DNA from: Palsa-360 sp963710315
GTDB lineage: Bacteria; Acidobacteriota; Terriglobia; Acidiferrales; UBA7541
NCBI GenBank assembly: GCA_963710315.1
Contig: CAVPZW010000005.1
Coordinates: 658,181 to 722,180 of the forward strand
Direction: 5' to 3'
Length of the DNA: 64,000 bases
Shown: piece after piece, positions 42,483 to 51,991 of the stretch
How positions within the stretch are numbered: the first letter of the stretch is position 1
Layout of the letters: each line of letters starts with the position of its first letter
Notes under the pieces: model-generated
What the model was told of the DNA's origin: nothing
The model's input: the letters and a program-made list of their open reading frames with translations, nothing else
Databases searched by the model: none
Translations under genes and position numbers: made by a program

Positions 42483-45400
42483 CTACCAGAGCAGCTTCAA
42501 GCCCAGCTGAATTGAGCGGCTGCCGCCCGAGCCGAGCACCGGGTTGGGCGCCACCTGGTCGGGCGTGTTGCAGCCGCAACCGAATGTAGCCGGGTTGGAT
42601 GGATCGTTGAAACCCGCTCCTGCCGGCCCTGCGGGGTTGGCAAAATCCGGGTGGTTGAACAAATTGAAGAACTCGGCGCGGAACTGGGTGGTCAGGCGCT
42701 CTCTAAATTTCCACGACTTGGTCACCGACATATCCACGTTCTTGAAGCCCGAGTCGCGGAAGATGTTGCGGCCAGCTGTTCCGATGGTTCCCAGGGCGGG
42801 GGGAATCAATACGGAGTTCCCTTTGAAATAGCACCCTACCGAATTAAGCGTGGCAACAGTGTTCGCGCCAATATTAGAGGCTGCCGTCATGCAAACTTGT
42901 GGAGCTGGAACTGCATTCGGTCCAGTTCCAGAAAGCGCGCATCCTGAGAGTGCACTTCCCCCAGTGCCAGACCAGCATTGGACTGCAGTCCGGCCAGATG
43001 TGAAGTCGCTAGGTTTGCCGGCGAAGTCCCAAAGCTGGCCAAAGCTGTTCAACTCGGAAACCTGGCCGTTGCCCGCGAAATCGTTGCTTGTATCCGCTGC
43101 GGTCCACGGCAAGCCGCTTTGCAGCGTAATCCTGGAATTGATGGACCAGCCTTCGAGCATCTGGCCGAACCCGGATTTTCCCGGCAAATTATAAGTAAGG
43201 CCGATCGTGCCGCGATGCCGCACGTCAAAATCGCTGCTGCCGCGCTGGCTCGATGGGTTATAGCTGTTGGGCGGCAGGGGATTCGCATTCCAATTGCTTG
43301 AGGCCTGGTCGATGGAATGCGAATAGGTGTAGCCCACATTGGCAGAAAGCCCGTGCCACGCACGCTGGGTGAGTGTTATCTGCAAGCCGTTGTAAGAAGA
43401 GCTGTCGCGGTTGCCAAGTTGGTCGATTTGCGCGAGGTACGGGAATTGAGAATTGAAGGGTCTTGCGGCTTGTTCAAGCGTCGAGGAAGCTTGTGATGGA
43501 TCGCCTCCTCCTCCCGAAATGTATCCCGGTGCAAATCCAGAACCCAAAGCTGGTTGATTGATGTCGGCGAATCCCAGCAACTTGGTTCCGTGCGTTCCCA
43601 CGTAGGCAACCTCGAGGGAGAGGCTATTCGTGAGGGCTCGCTGTATGTTCAAAGTCCAAGTATCCACATAGGGCGTCCGGAAATTGGGGGCTATCGACTC
43701 GGTATTGCAGGGTGAAGTTTTTTGACCATTAACATCTAGGGTGCCGTCGCCGCACTCCGGTGACAGGACGCTTGTTGGGAATACAGTGGTGGTCCCAGTT
43801 CCTCCAAACGCCGGGGTTAATGACGATCCGCTAAAGTTCATTATCGCCCCGCTTACGTTGAGCGTGGCCACCTCAATGTTGCCGATTCCTCGTTGCTTGG
43901 TCCCGTTCATGTAAATTGTTGCGCCCGTGGGAACCTGGCTCAGCCCGAGGACGTTGGCAACGTTATCGAAAACATTGAAGGAAAGTTGCTCATACATGAC
44001 GCTGCCACCGGCCCGAACGACTGTTTTCCCGTTGCCTTGAACGTCCCAAGCCAAGCCCAAGCGCGGGGAAAAATTGTTGTGGTCACCGTTGTAAGCTGAA
44101 AGCTCTCCGTAGCCGACCTGCACGAGACCTTGAGCCGGATTAAAGTTTCCAAGCTGATTGTCGCGCTCCTTCAGCACGGTGATGAGTTCATAGCGCAGCC
44201 CGAGGTTAATGGTCAGCCGCGGCTTGACGTGCCAGTCGTCCTGCAGAAAGAGGGCGTATTGTTCGTTGGAATAGTGACGAATAGGCTCACCAACAAGAAT
44301 GGCGGAAATGGTGCCGCTTGTTCGCGGAGTTCCTTGCAGAAATTGGGTCAGATTCTTAAACCGAACCGTGCCTTTTCCGCTGGCGGTTACAAATGGCACG
44401 GCAGTGTTGTAAATTATTTCGCCGCCAAACTTAAACGCGTGGTTGCCGTGCAATATCGACACGTGTTCCAAAGTCTGCAAGCTACCATCCGGTCCCCGCT
44501 CCTTCGGCCAATTGCCCCCCAGCCTGGCGCTAAATCCGACAAACCGAATGAAAGGGAAACCAAAATAATTCGGATCCGTGATGCCGGTGTTGATGCCGTA
44601 CGCGGTGGGATTCACATTGTGATCCACGGAGAGGTACGGCTGATTGTAGTGGTCATAGCCAACCCGGAATTCGTTCACCAGGTCGGAACGCGGAGCGAAT
44701 GTCCAGGCACCCGATGCCATCTGAATGCTTCCAAACAGATTGGACATCCAGGGGGAATTGCTGGAGCCGGGGATACCCACTTGATAGGAACCGTCATTCC
44801 AAATTCCGCCACCTTCGCCTTTGAAGTACATGCCACTGAACGTGTTTTTGTCATCCATGTGGTAATCGACCTTGGCAACGCCATCGTCCTGCCGATTGTT
44901 GCTGACTAAGCCAAGCACGACAGAGGTACCTGAACTCGTGTTAGCGGGGAAGAATGATTCGGTTGGGCCTGGAGTGTAATTGGGAGCGTTGGGAATACAA
45001 CTTCCAGCCGGCAACCCGGCAATCACCGCGCTAAGCGCTGACACGTGCGCCCGCCCGACGACGGTGCAAGCGTCCACGAGGCTCACTTTGGCATTGTTAG
45101 CCAGATTGGTGGATGTCAGCCCGCATCCCGCGGACCCGCCGGCGCACGTGATTGGCGTGGTTGTCTGTGTCACGCTGCCAACCGAGTAGCGCTGGCCTTC
45201 ATAGGCGAGAAAATAGAACAACTTATTTTTTACGATTGACCCGCCACCGCTGCCGCCAAATTGCTCCAAGGAGACAGGAGCCTTGGGCGCCGGCGCCGAA
45301 TTGAAATAATTGCGCGCATCCAGCCCGGTTTCGCGTCCGAAAGCGAATGCCGATCCATGAATTGTGTTGGTGCCCGACTTGAGGCCTGCATTCACGATGG

Positions 45401-46136
45401 CGCCGGGCTTCCAGCCAAATTCGGCCTTGGGGTTTTCTTCGGTGTTGAATTCCTGAATGGCGTCGATGGGCAGCGAGGTGGAAGCATCGCCCGCGGCGAT
45501 GGGCGCGTTGAGCACGCTCTGGCCAGTGTAGGCTTCATCGCCCCTTAGACCGTCGAGCAAGTAGCCGATATCTTCGGCGCGCGAGCCGTTGGCGGATTGC
45601 GTGTAGCCGCCGCCACCGGGGAACAGAGTCACGCCGGGCCGCAAGGTCAAAAGATTTTGGTAATTCCGGCCGTTCAATGGCAATTCGTTGATGCTCTCAT
45701 TGCTCACTGTGCCGCCGAGGGTGGCGTTGGTGGTTTCCACCATGGGCGCTTCGCTGGTGACCGTTATGGTCTGCGCCTGCTCGCCGGGTTGCAGCGAGAG
45801 GTCCACGCGGATTTCTCTGCCCGTTTCCAGCAGGATGTTCTGCCGCTCGGCGCTCTTGAAGCCCTTGGCTTCGGCGCGAACGGTGTACGTTCCGGGGGTA
45901 AGGTTCGGAGCGTTAAACTCTCCGGTGTCGTCGGCGGTCAGCGTGCGCTTGATTCCTCTTTGCACATCGAGGACAGTAACGGTTGCGCCGGCCATGGCGC
46001 CGCCGGTCTGGTCGGTGACCGTTCCCAAGATGCGTCCCAGGTTCGCTTGCGAGAAAGCAGGAAGAGATGCCAGCAGAATCACAAAAAGCGGGCAGAGCGT
46101 GCGCGCGAGTTTCCGAGCCGAGGTCGCCGAATTCAT
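42483..46136 (-). CDS. TonB-dependent receptor with carboxypeptidase-regulatory-like domain
   Basis: 1,217 residues from the ATG at 46136, which has GGGGTGAGG upstream. A signal peptide (residues 1-31) is followed by a carboxypeptidase-regulatory-like fold (about 33-120, LGRILGTVTDQTGGAMAGA). The plug domain comes next (about 125-240, ESINELPLNGRNYQ), then a long 22-strand outer-membrane barrel. The last residues are LGLKLLW with a C-terminal aromatic, as for outer-membrane insertion. This OAR-like architecture is typical of Acidobacteriota. It probably imports or binds a large organic ligand. No dedicated TonB or SusD partner is nearby. Confidence 0.93.
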   Translation of the reverse strand: MNSATSARKLARTLCPLFVILLASLPAFSQANLGRILGTVTDQTGGAMAGATVTVLDVQRGIKRTLTADDTGEFNAPNLTPGTYTVRAEAKGFKSAERQNILLETGREIRVDLSLQPGEQAQTITVTSEAPMVETTNATLGGTVSNESINELPLNGRNYQNLLTLRPGVTLFPGGGGYTQSANGSRAEDIGYLLDGLRGDEAYTGQSVLNAPIAAGDASTSLPIDAIQEFNTEENPKAEFGWKPGAIVNAGLKSGTNTIHGSAFAFGRETGLDARNYFNSAPAPKAPVSLEQFGGSGGGSIVKNKLFYFLAYEGQRYSVGSVTQTTTPITCAGGSAGCGLTSTNLANNAKVSLVDACTVVGRAHVSALSAVIAGLPAGSCIPNAPNYTPGPTESFFPANTSSGTSVVLGLVSNNRQDDGVAKVDYHMDDKNTFSGMYFKGEGGGIWNDGSYQVGIPGSSNSPWMSNLFGSIQMASGAWTFAPRSDLVNEFRVGYDHYNQPYLSVDHNVNPTAYGINTGITDPNYFGFPFIRFVGFSARLGGNWPKERGPDGSLQTLEHVSILHGNHAFKFGGEIIYNTAVPFVTASGKGTVRFKNLTQFLQGTPRTSGTISAILVGEPIRHYSNEQYALFLQDDWHVKPRLTINLGLRYELITVLKERDNQLGNFNPAQGLVQVGYGELSAYNGDHNNFSPRLGLAWDVQGNGKTVVRAGGSVMYEQLSFNVFDNVANVLGLSQVPTGATIYMNGTKQRGIGNIEVATLNVSGAIMNFSGSSLTPAFGGTGTTTVFPTSVLSPECGDGTLDVNGQKTSPCNTESIAPNFRTPYVDTWTLNIQRALTNSLSLEVAYVGTHGTKLLGFADINQPALGSGFAPGYISGGGGDPSQASSTLEQAARPFNSQFPYLAQIDQLGNRDSSSYNGLQITLTQRAWHGLSANVGYTYSHSIDQASSNWNANPLPPNSYNPSSQRGSSDFDVRHRGTIGLTYNLPGKSGFGQMLEGWSINSRITLQSGLPWTAADTSNDFAGNGQVSELNSFGQLWDFAGKPSDFTSGRTAVQCWSGTGGSALSGCALSGTGPNAVPAPQVCMTAASNIGANTVATLNSVGCYFKGNSVLIPPALGTIGTAGRNIFRDSGFKNVDMSVTKSWKFRERLTTQFRAEFFNLFNHPDFANPAGPAGAGFNDPSNPATFGCGCNTPDQVAPNPVLGSGGSRSIQLGLKLLW

Positions 46137-46583
46137 ATTCCTCACCCCTTATGTGAAAATAATTTGGATTACCGCGGGCCGACCCCAAAAACTCACAGCT
46201 GGGGCTTCAATTGCTAGCGCTTGTAGTCCCACACGGGTTGGATGTCAAGTAAATTCTTAAATTTGGGAGTCGAGTGCGGAAGCGGGAATGTGGATTCGCC
46301 AATGTGGGAATTTTGAAAACTCGCGCGATATTATAGATATAGTTAGTTGATAAATAGAGAACTATTCATCCAGCGCTTTCATGCGGGGAGATTTCGCGTT
46401 GACTTCCATTTGTCTCTGGTGATAAACGCACTTATCAGCCATGCCGACGCGGCTTGGAACTGCTTTCAAAGGTCGTTGTACGCTGCGCACCTAAGTTGCG
46501 AGTCTTGTTTCTCGCGATTTTTTGAAGTTTGGTGCTACAGTGGCCTTCATCGGCGGAAGTCAGCGATTGGGATGGGGGATGCC
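46137..46583. other. Divergent intergenic region between TonB receptor and secreted protein genes
   Basis: About 450 bases with an AT-rich core around 46320-46370 (GATATTATAGATATAGTTAG) that suits a promoter. An open frame on the plus strand runs through it but has no homology before the signal peptide at 46584. No repeat was recognised. Confidence 0.4.
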
Positions 46584-47339
46584 ATGCGAAAAAGTCTTTT
46601 CGCGCCATGTGTTGCGTTGATTGCAGCTCTGGCTTTTTCATCTGTCTTGCACGGACAGACTCCCGACAGACCGGCGGCAACAAATCCGCCCGCTGCTGTG
46701 AATCAAGCGCCGGACTTGTCCGGAATCTGGCAGAAGGTTGCGCCGGCCAGTGCGCGCTCTTACGCCGGATATTCCTTCATCAAGGATGAGCCTCCCATGA
46801 CGCCCTGGGCGGAGGCCAAATACCGCGAAGCTAAACCGACTTTTGGGCCCAAAGCCGTGGCCGTGGAAGATTCCAATTCGCCGGACTACAACTGCCTGCC
46901 GCCCGGCGTTCCCTACATTTATTTTCGCCCGCACCCAGTGGAGTTCATTCAAGGGACCGGCCGCGTGATGATGTATTTTGAATACGATCACTTTGTGCGC
47001 GAGGTTTTCATGGATGGGCGAAAGCATCCCGACGATCTGGATCCGTCATGGATGGGACACTCCATCGGACACTACGAGGGAGACACGCTGGTTGTGGACA
47101 CCATCGGTTTCAACGACAAGACTTGGCTGGACAGGATCGGGCATCCGCACAGCGATCAATTGCACCTCGTGGAACGCTTCCGCCGAGTGAATCACGATAC
47201 GCTACAGGACGATATGACCGTCGAGGATCCCAAGGCTTACACCAAGACTTGGAGCGCGCAGATCCAGTTTCAGCTGAAACCCAATTGGGACATTGGGGAA
47301 TTCATCTGCGAGGAAATGATGTACGCGGGGCATAAGTAG
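46584..47339 (+). CDS. Secreted protein of unknown function, paralogue of 31103-31849
   Basis: 251 residues from the ATG at 46584. Signal peptide at 1-23 (ends SSVLHGQ). It shares long blocks with the gene at 31103: DEPPMTPWAEAKY, YNCLPPGVPYIYFRPHP, GDTLVVDTIGFNDKTWLDR, H.VERFRRV, then a C-terminus EFICEEMMYAGHK. The family is uncharacterised. Its stop codon TAG lies inside a palindromic repeat. It is divergent from the TonB receptor, with which it may share control. Confidence 0.8.
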   Translation: MRKSLFAPCVALIAALAFSSVLHGQTPDRPAATNPPAAVNQAPDLSGIWQKVAPASARSYAGYSFIKDEPPMTPWAEAKYREAKPTFGPKAVAVEDSNSPDYNCLPPGVPYIYFRPHPVEFIQGTGRVMMYFEYDHFVREVFMDGRKHPDDLDPSWMGHSIGHYEGDTLVVDTIGFNDKTWLDRIGHPHSDQLHLVERFRRVNHDTLQDDMTVEDPKAYTKTWSAQIQFQLKPNWDIGEFICEEMMYAGHK

Positions 47340-47410
47340 GACAGGCTGCAGCCTGTCTGGTTTTGATTTTCGTTGCCATAAATAAGCAGACAGGCTGAAG
47401 CCTGCCCTAC
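47336..47410. repeat. Composite palindromic repeat spanning a stop codon
   Basis: Outer GTAGG (47336-47340) and CCTAC (47406-47410) enclose two smaller palindromes: ACAGGCTGCAGCCTGT (47341-47356) and CAGGCTGAAGCCTG (about 47391-47404). The stop codon of the preceding gene (47337-47339) is part of the left end. The structure parallels the composite repeat at 14915. Confidence 0.8.
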
Positions 47411-47426
47411 CAAGATCACCGCACCA

Positions 47427-48929
47427 TCAGTGGCTCGCGCTATTTTCAGATTTCCTGCCGCCGATCAAATAAAGCGCAGCGCTCAGGAACAGCATCCCCA
47501 GCGGCACTTCTCCCGGAAAAGCGTAGTCGTGCATCCACTTCAACTGGTTAAGGCCGAGGAGGGCTTGCGGCGAGACGAGCATCCACGTGCCCACCAGCAA
47601 TGTGATCCAACCAACGAGTTTGCCGATCCCTGATTCCGTTCCCGCTTCTTCGCTCGCCGAGAGCTTGCGGTTTTTGGCCGCCTCAGCGGATTCCTCGAGG
47701 CCCAGATAATTCGCAAACCGGTCGTTGAGCAGCGCGCCGACCAGGCCATCGTTGGTGGTGTTGCCTGCGGTGGAGAGCATGGGAATTAGCCCGGCATACA
47801 TGGCCACGAATGTATTTACGAAAGTGTCGGCGTCGCGCACGTGCAGGAGAATGGCCACGATGGGCGACATGAAAAATCCCGCGCCCCCGGGAATTCCTGG
47901 TGACACGAGGCCCAGCATCAACATGGGCGGGACCAGCAAGATAACGTCGGTCATTGAAAAGGGGATGTGCAGCAGGCGCGTCGCCGAGATGGTAATCAGC
48001 AGCATGGACATGCTGGCGCAGCTCTTGTTCAGCACCGTTCCGAATACGATGGAGACTTCGGCGATTTCGCGGCGCAGGCCGAGATCCTTCTCGGCGGATA
48101 CGATGTTCACTGCAAGAGTTTCATATGAGCCGCCCGTGCCGAAGCCGGTGGGCCACACGGCCGCAAAATAAGAAAAAACTTGCTTTGGAGTGCGCTTGGT
48201 GGTCCACAACGTCAGAGCGACCATCAGCACGGAAAAAGATACCGTGACGAGAGCGGTCCAAAGGATTGTTTCCCCATAGGCGTTCATTCCTTTCGCGCCA
48301 AACTTCAGGGGAATGCCAATCGCCAGACAGCCAATCATGATCGGGTAATACCAGAGCAGGTTGCCGAAGAACCAAAGGATGGCGTCGCTGCTGCGTATCA
48401 ATCCGCCCGCCATGGGACGCAGCACGGGAACCACGGCGGAGAAATACCCGACCAGCATGGCGCCCAGCAGAGTTTGAATGAGCGGCTGCGTGGTGAGAAA
48501 CAAAACGAAAGTGGTGGCAACTTGCCCGAGCCACACGCCGGGTCCCGACACGCCCGCATCGGACGTGACGAACGGCAACTTGGTCAGAAGGGGAATTAAT
48601 GCGGTGACGAAGATCAACGAGGCCACGCCCAAAGCCAAATACAAAGCAACGATCAGGCCGAATAACCGCTGTGCGCGCCGGCCGTGGAGAAGCACAAGTT
48701 TTGCCGTGGCTGCCGCGAGTAGCGCAAAAATCAAGGGCCCGGCGAATGTCACGACGCCCTTTGGAAACCACGAACCGCTGACGTAGGCGGCGTTCGCGAA
48801 ACTGTTTTTGGGAAAGAGCAAACCCACGGCGAGTCCCACGGCAAGGAAGACCAGCACCCAAATCGGCAGCGATATGCCGAAGTATTTTCCGACGTCCGAG
48901 GATCGATTTTTGGCCGCGTCTGCAGGCAA
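47427..48929 (-). CDS. Divergent dicarboxylate/amino acid:cation symporter family protein
   Basis: 500 residues, longer and more diverged than the two DctA-type carriers in the window but with the same SLC1 fold. It has about eight main helices, a GPLIFALLAAATAKLVLLHG segment, FLTTQPLIQTLLGAML, and a GIPGGAGFFMSP loop replacing the serine-rich loop. The TM7-like segment reads MLSTAGNTTNDGLVGALL. The C-terminus adds about 90 residues with two hydrophobic segments. A SLC1-type anion or amino-acid carrier is likely, but altered loops make the substrate and coupling ion uncertain. Confidence 0.78.
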   Translation of the reverse strand: MPADAAKNRSSDVGKYFGISLPIWVLVFLAVGLAVGLLFPKNSFANAAYVSGSWFPKGVVTFAGPLIFALLAAATAKLVLLHGRRAQRLFGLIVALYLALGVASLIFVTALIPLLTKLPFVTSDAGVSGPGVWLGQVATTFVLFLTTQPLIQTLLGAMLVGYFSAVVPVLRPMAGGLIRSSDAILWFFGNLLWYYPIMIGCLAIGIPLKFGAKGMNAYGETILWTALVTVSFSVLMVALTLWTTKRTPKQVFSYFAAVWPTGFGTGGSYETLAVNIVSAEKDLGLRREIAEVSIVFGTVLNKSCASMSMLLITISATRLLHIPFSMTDVILLVPPMLMLGLVSPGIPGGAGFFMSPIVAILLHVRDADTFVNTFVAMYAGLIPMLSTAGNTTNDGLVGALLNDRFANYLGLEESAEAAKNRKLSASEEAGTESGIGKLVGWITLLVGTWMLVSPQALLGLNQLKWMHDYAFPGEVPLGMLFLSAALYLIGGRKSENSASH

Positions 48930-49238
48930 TCTAGTGCGCCCCCGTCAGGTAGCCCCATTGGGCGTTGCAACATCCTTGTGTGCTGGCAAGAATCAACAGA
49001 CACTACTACGCGGCCATGGGCCGATCAAGAGTTTCCGAAACGTTTCCGGGGCGTTTCTGGGTCATTGGTGGACGCTTCGCTGAGGGTTCCCGTATCGAGC
49101 GGGTCGAGCGCGCGGACGGTTTTTCCTTGAGCCCGAGGAACAAGCGCGGTGGCCCTCTCGATTGTTGTAGAATAAATTTATTATTTTTTCTTGGCCCATC
49201 GATGCGGGCGAATCATTGAGAGAACTTTTCTTAAGCCT
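48930..49238. other. Divergent intergenic region
   Basis: About 310 bases between the minus-strand carrier and the plus-strand Ldh_2-family gene. An AT-rich run TAGAATAAATTTATTATTTTTTC (described here by its position 49168-49190) may include the promoter of 49239. No repeat or RNA was recognised. Confidence 0.4.
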
Positions 49239-50252
49239 ATGACTGTACGCCCATCCAGTGAGTTGCGTGAGCTTGCGATTCGCGTCCTGGTCGGCGCGGG
49301 TGCAAGCGCGCCGAACGCAGGCCACGTTGCCGATGCGCTCATCGCGGCGGAATTCGATGGCATCGGCTCTCACGGCCTTTCGCGCCTGCCGGCGTATGCC
49401 GATCAGTTGGCCAGCGGGAAGGTTGCCGGCATGGCGCAGCCGGAAGTGAGCCGCCCGGCCTCGGGCGTGGTAAGAGTGGATGCACGATGCGGCTTTGCGT
49501 TTCCGGCCATCTCCGCGGGGATCGAGGCGGCCTTGCCCGCCGTGCGTGAAGCGGGCGTGATGGCAATCGCAATTGGGAATTCGCACCATTGCGGCGTACT
49601 TGGGCGCTATGTGGAATTGCTGGCCCGGCAAAATTTGCTGGCGCTGGCGTTTTCAAACACGCCCGCAGCCATAGCCCCATGGGGCGGCGCGCGGGGAGTG
49701 TTCGGCACCAACCCCATCGCGCTGGCTTGCCCGCGCCGCAACCAAGACCCTTTGGTGATCGATCTTGCGATGAGTGTCGTCGCGCGCGGCAAGATCATGC
49801 AGGCGGCCCAGCGCAATGAATCGATTCCCGAGGGCTGGGCGCTCGATTCCTCGGGCAAGCCCACAACCGATCCTCGCGCCGCTCTTGAAGGCACCATGCT
49901 GCCTATCGGAGGCGCGAAGGGCGCGGCTCTGGCTTTGATGGTTGAGCTGCTCTCCGCCGCGCTGACTCGCTCGCACTTCGGCTTTGAAGCCAGCTCCTTT
50001 TTCGACGCCGAGGGTGACCCGCCATCCATCGGCCAGCTTTTCCTGCTGTTCGATATTCAGACGTTTGGCGGCGACGCTGTGCTGGATCGCATTGAAACTC
50101 TTTGCCAGGCCATCGAAGATGATGCGGGCGCGCGCTTGCCGGGCTCAAGACGTTTTGCAAATCGCAAGAAGATTGCCGAAGCGGGCATAGCTGTCCCAGA
50201 CGATCTTTACGAGGATTTGCAGAGCCGCGCCAACGCGGCTGGTTCGGCTTAA
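49239..50252 (+). CDS. Malate/L-lactate dehydrogenase (Ldh_2) family oxidoreductase, possibly ComC-like
   Basis: 337 residues from the ATG at 49239. Family PF02615 (YlbC/ComC/DpkA type): the N-terminal helix pattern ALIAAEFDGIGSHGLSRLP, the NSHHCGVLGRY substrate/cofactor segment, and the NPIALACP and GGAKGAALALMVELL blocks. Members reduce or oxidise 2-oxo/2-hydroxy acids with NAD(P) and include sulfolactate dehydrogenase ComC, allantoate-pathway ureidoglycolate dehydrogenase and imine reductases. With the SuyAB-like and SlcC-like genes, a ComC role is possible. The link is inference across 8 kb. Confidence 0.85.
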   Translation: MTVRPSSELRELAIRVLVGAGASAPNAGHVADALIAAEFDGIGSHGLSRLPAYADQLASGKVAGMAQPEVSRPASGVVRVDARCGFAFPAISAGIEAALPAVREAGVMAIAIGNSHHCGVLGRYVELLARQNLLALAFSNTPAAIAPWGGARGVFGTNPIALACPRRNQDPLVIDLAMSVVARGKIMQAAQRNESIPEGWALDSSGKPTTDPRAALEGTMLPIGGAKGAALALMVELLSAALTRSHFGFEASSFFDAEGDPPSIGQLFLLFDIQTFGGDAVLDRIETLCQAIEDDAGARLPGSRRFANRKKIAEAGIAVPDDLYEDLQSRANAAGSA

Positions 50253-50344
50253 GCCGGCCTTAAGCCTGCGGGTCTTTTGGTCCTTGCAAGGACTAAGACC
50301 GCATATGCCACATAAACCAGTGCTATCGCTTTGTTGGAGGGGAA

Positions 50345-51376
50345 ATGAGGAAATCCGCGGGAGTCGTAATCCTCTTGCTGGTGTTGCTCGTGGCCGCGCC
50401 AAAGGCCGCAGTCGGCCAAGGGCAGGCCCCGGACCCTGTTTCGTGGGCTTATGGATTTGTTACGCCCGGGCCTGACCCTGTTGCCCCGCCATGCTCGCCT
50501 GAAACCAAGCCTCACGATTGCTCAAAGGCAGGCCGCCCCTGGCCGGATGACGGCACTCTTCTTCATCTTCTAGGGAGCGATCAATCCTTTACCATCTCTC
50601 AGGTGCAATCGTTTTGGGCTCCGGCCGACTGGTTTCCGGGCGAGCATCCGCCCGCGCCGGACATCGTGAAATTTGGGCATGAGAAGGACCACTTGCGGGC
50701 CTGCGGCCACTGCCACTATTTCAACGGGCTGGGTAAGCCGGAGAACGGCCATCTGGCGGGCCTGCCGATCAATTACTTCCTGGAACAAATGGCTCTCTTC
50801 AAGAGCGGCGGGCGCAAGAGCGCCGATCCCAGAAAAGCAAACGCCAACGAAATGATTCAGATCGCCCGATTCCTGAGCGATGAGGAAACCAGGCAGGCTG
50901 CGGAATACTATTCCTCGCTGCAATGGAGGCCGTGGATGAAGGTGGTGGAAAGCGCCACGGCACCCAAAACGCGGCAGTCTCCGGCCGGCATGTTTCTGCC
51001 GCTGGATGGCGGGCAGAGCGAGCCGCTCGGCGATCGCATCATTGAAGTGCCGCAGGATAGCGACCGCACCGAGCGGCTGCGCGATCCGCACTCGGGATTC
51101 CTCGCCTACGTGCCCATTGGCAGCGTTGCGAAAGGCAAGGCCATCGTGACTACAGGAGCTTCGGGAAAGACGATCCAATGCGCCACCTGCCACGGAGCGG
51201 ATTTGCGGGGCATGGGCGATGTGCCCGCAATCGCCGGCCGCACCACCAGTTATCTGATGCGGCAGCTTTACAACTACCAGCAGGGCACTCGCAAGAGTGC
51301 AGTGATGAAACCCGTCGTTGACAAGCTGAGCACGGACGACATGATTTCCATCGTGGCCTACCTGGGTTCGCTGTAG
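50345..51376 (+). CDS. Exported dihaem cytochrome c
   Basis: 343 residues with a Sec signal peptide (residues 1-25). Two haem-binding motifs are present: CGHCH at residues 120-124 and CATCH at 279-283. Each sits in a class I cytochrome c-like domain, and candidate axial Met residues follow. Length and arrangement resemble c4/c553-type electron carriers. GGAGGGG precedes the ATG. It could accept electrons from an upstream dehydrogenase (the Ldh_2 gene lies 92 bases before it), but no direct partner is identifiable. Confidence 0.88.
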   Translation: MRKSAGVVILLLVLLVAAPKAAVGQGQAPDPVSWAYGFVTPGPDPVAPPCSPETKPHDCSKAGRPWPDDGTLLHLLGSDQSFTISQVQSFWAPADWFPGEHPPAPDIVKFGHEKDHLRACGHCHYFNGLGKPENGHLAGLPINYFLEQMALFKSGGRKSADPRKANANEMIQIARFLSDEETRQAAEYYSSLQWRPWMKVVESATAPKTRQSPAGMFLPLDGGQSEPLGDRIIEVPQDSDRTERLRDPHSGFLAYVPIGSVAKGKAIVTTGASGKTIQCATCHGADLRGMGDVPAIAGRTTSYLMRQLYNYQQGTRKSAVMKPVVDKLSTDDMISIVAYLGSL

Positions 51377-51563
51377 ACACAAATGAGGGCGGCAATTGCC
51401 GTCGGACCGGTGAGCTTGCAGGCCTCGACTCCATCCCCGCATCTTTTTCAAGTTGTGATACACTCCGCCCATCTAGTCGTTCCGCACATACACGGCTTCA
51501 ATTAACGGACTGCCAATGTGCAAAATGAGGGCAGTCTGAAATATCCGTGTTGGAGGCTTCTCC

Positions 51564-51953
51564 ATGAAACTGAAACTCGGGGCCCCTTTCGCAATGCTCG
51601 TTGCTGTCCTGGTGCTGGTTGCGCCCGCGTTCGCTCATCACGGAACCGCGGGCGAAGACACTTCCAAAGTGGTAACTGTGAAGGGAACGGTGACCAGGTT
51701 CGAGTTCATCAATCCTCACGTGCAGATTTATGTGGACGTGAAGGACGAGCAGGGCAAGGTTCACAATTGGAATGGCGAAGCGTCCAACGCTCTTGTCCTG
51801 CACCGCTCGGGATGGAATAGCAAGATCATTCAGGTTGGAGATCAGGTCACTCTAAACGGATACCAATCCAAGAAGAAGGAAGAGTTCCTGCGGCTGACCA
51901 CCATCGTGCTGGCGGATGGCAGGCAGCTCGAAGCATTTCCTCGCGCTGAGTAA
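51564..51953 (+). CDS. DUF6152 family exported protein
   Basis: 129 residues. Signal peptide at 1-24 (ends APAFAHH). The mature protein begins HHGTAGEDTS and has an OB-like core with KGTVTRFEFINPHVQIYVDV, the hallmark of DUF6152. The N-terminal HH and the NPH motif could bind metal. The family is common near cytochromes and secreted proteins in Acidobacteriota and has no known function. GGAGG lies 7-9 bases before the ATG. It follows the dihaem cytochrome and may be cotranscribed with it. Confidence 0.85.
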   Translation: MKLKLGAPFAMLVAVLVLVAPAFAHHGTAGEDTSKVVTVKGTVTRFEFINPHVQIYVDVKDEQGKVHNWNGEASNALVLHRSGWNSKIIQVGDQVTLNGYQSKKKEEFLRLTTIVLADGRQLEAFPRAE

Positions 51954-51991
51954 GAATCTGCCGGATTGCCATTTTCGCTTGGAAGCGTGGC

